From positions 21,201,501 through 21,265,500 of the forward strand of contig CM050454.1 in assembly GCA_027563935.2 (NCBI GenBank): a stretch of 64,000 bases of DNA. The letters run 5' to 3'. Shown piece after piece: positions 59,535-64,000 of the stretch. Positions within the stretch are counted from its first letter, which is position 1. Every line of letters starts with the position of its first letter. A program made the position numbers and the translations under genes. The stretch comes from Costus lasius (taxonomy: Eukaryota > Streptophyta > Magnoliopsida > Zingiberales > Costaceae). The notes below the pieces were generated by a model. That model did no database searches, was not told the DNA's origin, and saw only the letters and a list, made by a program, of their open reading frames with translations.

Positions 59535-60251
59535 TCAGTGAGCTAACAGTGGTTTTGATTCTGATTCCGCCTTCACATGAACTTTTGTGGTCGGATTACC
59601 TGTGGCTTCAACAATTGCCAAGATCTTGTTACCTGAGAGCTCCTGAAAAAGTACTCTTTCTTCTCTCCTTGCTTCTTTCCTCGTTGCATCACACGTCGAG
59701 TTCTCCTTCTCACTGATCAGGAGAAGGCTGTGTTCTCGGAGTGAAGCGCTTCTTCCAAAGTTCTTGGAGGTCAATTCACGATCAGCTGGCGGTGGCCATC
59801 TTGGATTGAAGCTGCCAAAACCCTGAATCCCTCTTGAGAGTTTCCTCGCTCGTTCTCTCTCTTCCTTGAGATGCTGCCCTTTCTCCAACAGCTTCAAGAC
59901 CCTCTCTGTTTTGTCTCTCACCGTCAAGCCCCAATTGAAGCTGTAAAGAAGAAAGTAAGTTCAAAAACAGGCTCAAGGACAAATTCTGCACATCATAGAT
60001 TACTTTGTGTGTCCATTTTTTAATTTCCCTTATTCCTATTCTCAATTCAAGTACAATATCACCAACACGAACCCTCGTTCATCGATGAATTGGATGCTGC
60101 CCAGTCGCTGGATAACTTGTCGATCATCCTGGAACTCCTCTGAGATGCTCGCAGGCCCATGAGTCAGCAAATGCTCCAAAAGTATGAGGGCTCGGTACGC
60201 CTCTCTCCACTGCTTGCTCTCAAACTCGTCAAACTTGAAAATGTATTTGTC
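59535..60251 (-). pseudogene. Captured ENTH-domain (epsin-like) gene fragment with intron
   Basis: ENTH proteins bind phosphoinositides and clathrin-coat partners at trans-Golgi or endosomal membranes. On the minus strand, exon 60073-60251 encodes KQWREAYRALILLEHLLTHG, then EEFQDDRQVIQRLGSIQFID and ERG. A GT-AG intron (59941-60072) follows. Exon 59535-59940 continues in phase with FNWGLTVRDKTERVLKLLEK, KEERERARKLSRGIQGFGSF, and DRELTSKNFGRSASL, up to a stop in SKPLLAH. The join restores a continuous ENTH C-terminal half, so intron and splice sites were carried along. The first half of the domain is missing. No promoter of its own is apparent. Confidence 0.85.
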
Positions 60252-60345
60252 GAGAGGGGCGACGGCGAGGTCGGAAGGGCGAGAGGGGCGAAGGCGATGT
60301 CGGAAGGGCGAGAGGGGCGACGTCGAGGTCGGACCAGCGATCTGC
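60252..60345. repeat. GC-rich 33-bp repeat at the junction of the captured fragments
   Basis: The phrase GTCGGAAGGGCGAGAGGGGC recurs three times in part or whole between the PPR and ENTH fragments. Short repeats at such a seam suggest filler synthesis or slippage during capture. Confidence 0.75.
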
Positions 60346-60662
60346 GATGATGTTGTACGTTATGGCATCGGGGGGAAACCGGTCGCGGAAGACCTTAACG
60401 AGAGAGGCGGCTTTCTCGACGCTGCGGGACTTGCAGAGCGCGTCGAGGAGGGTGTTGAAGGAAGCGAGGTCCTGGGGACATCCCTCGCGGCGCATGGAGA
60501 GGAAGGCGCGAACGGCGCGATCGGGCTTGCCGGCGGTAGCGTGGCGCTCGAAGAGGATGGCGAAAGTGCGAGGGGAAGGGGGGAGAGCGAGGCGAGCGCG
60601 GAGGGAGAGGAGAAAGCGAACAGTGGGGCGGTCGCGGAGACGGGCGGAATTGAGATTTCCGT
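60310..60662 (-). pseudogene. Captured pentatricopeptide-repeat (PPR) gene fragment
   Basis: PPR proteins bind organellar RNA. The minus strand encodes a GC-rich run with consecutive PPR-type helices: PSPRTFAILFERHATAGKPD, RAVRAFLSMRREGCPQDLAS, FNTLLDALCKSRSVEKAASL and VKVFRDRFPPDAITYNIIAD. About two and a half 35-residue repeats are present, against ten or more in a normal member. The reading frame is open. It then runs into the junction repeat and stops at 60229 in a frame different from the ENTH fragment. Confidence 0.87.
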
Positions 60663-60886
60663 CGAAATAAGAGGGAAAGGTTTTGGAGGGAAAGGAAATC
60701 TCCTTTTATTTTTCTTCACTGAAACTAAGGAAATAGAGGGAAAGAATTAGGTTTCTTTCTTTTCTCTCCCTATTTCCCTTCACTGAAACAGGCTGTTAAT
60801 GCTCGAACCCTCCCCGTTCAGAAAAAACGCCTCACGCTCGAAGGGAAAAAAACCTATTTTCTCCCTTCTCTGACGCCTCAAGCCGC

Positions 60887-61084
60887 ACGCTCGAAAGATC
60901 GAAACCCTATTTTCTCCAGCCGCGACGTCTTCTCCAGCCGGTTGCCTCGCATCTCAAGCCGCCGCCGCCTCCACTCAAGTCGCCGCTCGCATCCACCACT
61001 CAAGTCGCCCACGCTCGAAAGATCGAAACCCTATTTTCTCCGGCCGCGACGCCTTCTCCAGCCGGTTGCCTCGCATCTCAGCCG
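60887..61084. repeat. 124-bp-period duplication in the leader of copy C
   Basis: ACGCTCGAAAGATCGAAACC followed by CTATTTTCTCC and CCGGTTGCCTCGCATCTCA occurs at 60887 and again at 61011 with few changes. Copies A and B have similar GC-rich repetitive leaders. Confidence 0.88.
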
Positions 61085-61458
61085 GACGCCTTCTCCAGGT
61101 ACAAACCTAAAACCTTGAGCATCAAGAAGAAAAAAAGCCACGGAAAAACATAGTTCGAAAGCCGTAGGATGTATCCCTTCTTCATGTCTTCCAGTAAATT
61201 GTCATTGGTACTGCCAAGGACAACTATAAATCTATTTTTTACAACCCTAATCTGCAAATTTATGCGCTGATCTATTTGTTTAAGCGTTGATTAATCCAGA
61301 CATGTTTTCAGCATATATGCGTTGTTTACATCCACTTGCTTAAACTGTCTCTTCAGCATATATGCGTTGGTTAAACTGTTTTCAGCATACATGCTTGTTT
61401 ATACATGTTTGCTTACATGTTTGCTTAATCTTTCTTATGTATTATCATAGGTATCATC

Positions 61459-62803
61459 ATGACTCGATTGAGTAAGAGAGATATGTTGAAACTTCACTTG
61501 AGAAATTTACAAATAATATGTATAGCTACATATTATGTTTACCGACAATGGATATTTGAATCAACATACGTGGATAAACCATTAAAAGAGAGTCTAGAAT
61601 ATGGAGATGGCATACGAAAAGAAATCTTAAAAAATTTAACTACTTCGGATGAAATTTGTCATAACATGATAAGAATGAGAGTGCATGCTTTCAAGCATTT
61701 ATGTGAGCTATTACAAGGCACTACTCGAATTCGAGAAACAAAAAATTGTTGCATTCAGGAGAAAGTGGCAATGTTTTTGTATTTGGTAGCTCATAATGTC
61801 AAATATCAGGAAATTTGCTTTTTCTTTTGTCGTGGTACTCGAACAATCAGCTGGCACTTCCACGAGGTGTTAAGAGCTATTATTAGCTTGACTGGTCAAT
61901 TTATCATACAACCTGATGGATCGGTTGTTCCACCCGAGATATACAATAGTCGCATATATTATCCATATTTTAAGGTATGTCATCTGATACGTAAGGTTTG
62001 TCTCCTTTAATAATAAAAGATGTTATACTAAATAAACTTATTAAAAAATGCAGAATTGTTTAGGTGCAATTGATGGTACACATGTCCGAGTAAAGGTACC
62101 TTCTATTGATGCGCCTAAGTATAGGGGAAGAAACGATTGGCCAACGACGAATGTTATGGCAGCCTATTCGTTTGATATGAAATTTACTTATGTTCTTCCT
62201 GGGTGGGAAGGGACAGCTTCGGATTCATGAATAATAAAAGATGCTATTAGTAGATCTGATAATCTAAAAATTCACGAAGGTAAATTTACTTATCAACTTA
62301 CTTTCAAAACATCCTTAGTTATGCCATCAATTCTAATGACACATATTATCCTAGGTAAATACTATTTAGGTGATGCTGGATTTGGAATCAAAAGTTGGCT
62401 CATGACACCTTAAAGAGGCATACGGTATCACTTGAAAGAATATTCAAAAAATGCTCCCTGAAATGCTAAGGAACTTTATAACCATCGACATGCCACTGCT
62501 CGCAATGTTATTGAAAGATGTTTCAGCGTATTAAAAAAGAGATTTCCAATCATAGCAAGTGGTACAGAACCTCATTTTCCTATACGCACACATGTTCTGA
62601 TTATTATAGCATGTTGTATTTTGCATAACTACTTAATGGGTGTTGATCCCGATGCTAACATAATTGCTCAAGTTGATGAGGAATTAACAAACACAATATC
62701 CAATGATGTTTCTATTATAGAAAGGCAAGATGAAGATGCTAAGAAAGGGGTTCTTATTAGAGATGCAATAGCTGAAGCAATGTGGAGTGATTATGTATTG
62801 TAA
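61459..62803 (+). pseudogene. HARBI1-like DDE transposase, copy C (three stop codons)
   Basis: Exon 1 (61459-61974) is fully open: MTRLSKRDMLKLHLRN, then YVDKPLKESLEYGDG, LTTSDEICHNMIRMRVHAFK and VVPPEIYNSRIYYPYFK. Exon 2 (62054-62279) holds NCLGAIDGTHVRVKVPS with the first aspartate; a TGA at 62228 replaces the arginine after ASDS. Exon 3 (62355-62803) holds KYYLGDAGFGIKSWLMTP followed by a TAA, then a TGA in place of an aspartate near 62459, then ARNVIERCFSVLKKRF with the catalytic glutamate, ending MWSDYVL. Exon structure and splice sites match copy B. The stops block a full protein. Confidence 0.9.
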
Positions 62804-62977
62804 TTTGTAACGTAATGTGGAGCTTGTTATTAGAGATGTTATGAATTTTAATTTGTAGGGTAATGTTGTATTTTGAACTAGTGCTTTCAAAACTTTCTTA
62901 TGCATTATGATGAATGTTGTATTTTTGGACTTGTCATTGTATGCTAACTTCCCTTTTTTTTCCTATTTCAATATAAG

Positions 62978-63978
62978 ATGGGTAAAAAGGCCGAAGGATC
63001 AAAAAGAGACAATGTTAAATGGACTTAAGAGATGGATAATGTCTTTGTAAATTCAATGTTAGAGTAACAGTTGAAAGGTTTTAGGGTTGATGGCACGTTT
63101 ACCTCAACCGCGTATAAAAATATGTTTAATGACTGTCTTGAAAATTTTGCTATATCATTGACAAAGGAGCACCTGAAAAATAGAATTAAAACCTTGAAAA
63201 ATAATTTCAACACATGTCATGAATTGTTTAAAAACAAAAGTGGAATTGCATGGAGTTCCAGTTCAAAGATGTTCGAGGCTGACAACACTGTATGGGACGA
63301 GCTTATTGCGGTATGTTTATGAGTTTTCAAGCATTTATTGTAATTAATCTATATATCGTGTATGTACTTATCTAAATTATTATTTTACAGGTTAATCCTT
63401 CTATGAAGAAATGGAGAAGCACTCCTGTGCATAACTACGACAAGCTTGAAGAATTATTTTTAAAGGATCGAGCAACTAGACTTACCTCTAGAACAGGCCA
63501 AGAATTTCTGGAAGGTTGGAACAAAGAAGTTGAAGAAGAAAATTATATCTCAATCGCTGAAGATACTCCTTACAATATAGCTGCTGATGAGGAGGAGGAA
63601 AATGAAGATAATGGTATAGCAACCCCAACTTCTATGCCAAATGGTAAAATGGGTAGTAGTTCTTCTATGATACATAGGGCTGGTAAGAGAAAATTAGAAT
63701 CGATTGCCTTGCAACAAGACACAAAGGAAAAGTTTGAAAGATTGGTCAACGCCGTTGAAAAGAGTACTGAAGCTATGATACAACAAGGCAATACCGAGCC
63801 CGATGAAAAAGTATATACCAAAAAGGAAATTTTTGACGAGTTGATAAGAATTAGTGTTCCAGAAGACAAGCTCATTCCTGCATTTATCAAGCTTGCAAAA
63901 GACAAAGACAACACACAGATATTCTTCACAGTTCCAGAGAATATGTGAATTAATGTACTGAATGAATTTATGAATGCA
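62978..63978 (+). pseudogene. Myb/SANT-like partner protein, copy C
   Basis: Exon 1 (62978-63310) opens MGKKAEGSKRDNVKWT and then has a TAA, a second TAA after NSMLE, and continues KGFRVDGTFTSTAYKNMFND and HLKNRIKTLKNNFNTCHELF to VWDELIA, retaining the tryptophan lost in copy B. Exon 2 (63391-63978): VNPSMKKWRSTPVHNYDKLE, a long acidic linker, AGKRKLESIALQQDTKEKFE, VYTKKEIFDELIRISVPEDK, then a TGA just after TVPENM, 11 codons before the family's usual end. Three nonsense changes in all. Confidence 0.88.
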
Positions 63979-64000
63979 TAGTACGTTTAGACTTTTTTGT

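Larger units (their letters stand above)
58208..60795. mobile_element. TIR element carrying PPR and ENTH gene fragments (Pack-type)
   Basis: Termini are CGGCCTGTTTCGGTGGAAGG (left) and, inverted, CAGCCTGTTTCAGTGAAGGG (right), with TTAA on both sides (58204-58207 and 60796-60799). A second, internal copy of the terminal motif lies near 58305 on the left and 60708-60729 on the right. No transposase is present. The minus strand holds parts of two host gene families in different frames. Terminal words resemble PIF/Harbinger; a TTA or TAA core inside TTAA fits that superfamily. Confidence 0.82.
58000..64000 (+). mobile_element. PIF/Harbinger DNA transposon, copy C, interrupted and cut by the window end
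   Basis: It directly follows copy B. Its left end is not certain (near 58000-58150). Its leader is split by the TIR element at 58208-60795 and continues at 60796 with a GC-rich stretch containing a 124-bp-period duplication. A three-exon transposase and two-exon Myb-like gene follow, with the same exon boundaries as copy B. The right end lies beyond the window. Confidence 0.78.

Noticed and set aside
60229..60251. An in-frame PPR-ENTH fusion protein
   Set aside because: The PPR frame stops at 60229, while the ENTH peptide is read in another frame.
1..64000. tRNA, rRNA and other structural RNA genes
   Set aside because: I looked for tRNA B-box-like GGTTCGAATCC words and rRNA stretches and saw none that could be supported; a covariance-model scan would be needed to exclude them fully.

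Overview
The window is plant nuclear DNA, most likely from a monocot. The reasons are spliceosomal introns, a very GC-rich protein-coding exon (8589-9523) in otherwise AT-rich DNA, plant-only gene families (DUF642, Dof, VIM/ORTHRUS) and a dense load of plant transposable elements. The species cannot be named from sequence alone. Only two host genes look intact: a GPI-anchored DUF642 cell-wall protein (6785-9523, +, three exons) and a small single-exon Dof transcription factor (21743-22177, -). A VIM/ORTHRUS-type E3 ligase (48200-50989, -) is a decayed pseudogene.

Layout. 1-5.5 kb: unassigned sequence, a degenerate tandem array split by a hAT-type MITE with a target duplication, a perfect 40-bp palindrome, and a 1.8-kb solo LTR with a perfect 5-bp target duplication. 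5.5-9.9 kb: the DUF642 gene, with a 113-bp tandem duplication that copies its first splice donor. 9.9-13.5 kb: a complete, young-looking LTR retrotransposon of TR-GAG type that carries only a gag gene (- strand). 13.5-17.4 kb: relics, including a BED-zinc-finger hAT transposase pseudogene. 17.4-20.9 kb: PIF/Harbinger copy A. 21-24 kb: the Dof gene and AT-rich DNA. 24-30.7 kb: two diverged copies of a Tat/Athila-like non-coding repeat surrounding a small Harbinger derivative that was itself hit by a 2.1-kb copia LTR. 30.7-36.1 kb: a rotted Ty1-copia element whose 3' LTR belongs to the same family as that solo LTR. 37.7-40.7 kb: a large inverted repeat whose core is a tandem array of units carrying a palindromic GTTGATATCAAC motif. 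41-46 kb: duplications, a hAT MITE with a perfect 8-bp target duplication, a hairpin element and a 1-kb minisatellite. 48-51 kb: the VIM pseudogene, carrying a hairpin MITE. 52.35-64 kb: two adjacent PIF/Harbinger copies (B and C), each with a HARBI1-like DDE transposase and a Myb/SANT-like partner gene. Copy C is interrupted by a 2.6-kb TIR element that carries pieces of two unrelated host genes, a PPR gene and an ENTH-domain (epsin-like) gene with its intron.

How it works together. There is no operon-like or pathway organisation. The window is a nested transposon landscape around two isolated genes. The most notable items are the gene-capturing TIR element at 58208-60795, the gag-only retrotransposon at 9897-13516, and the long inverted repeat at 37656-40707, which could be transcribed into a hairpin. 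All element calls rest on visible termini, target duplications and protein motifs; no database search or alignment program was run.
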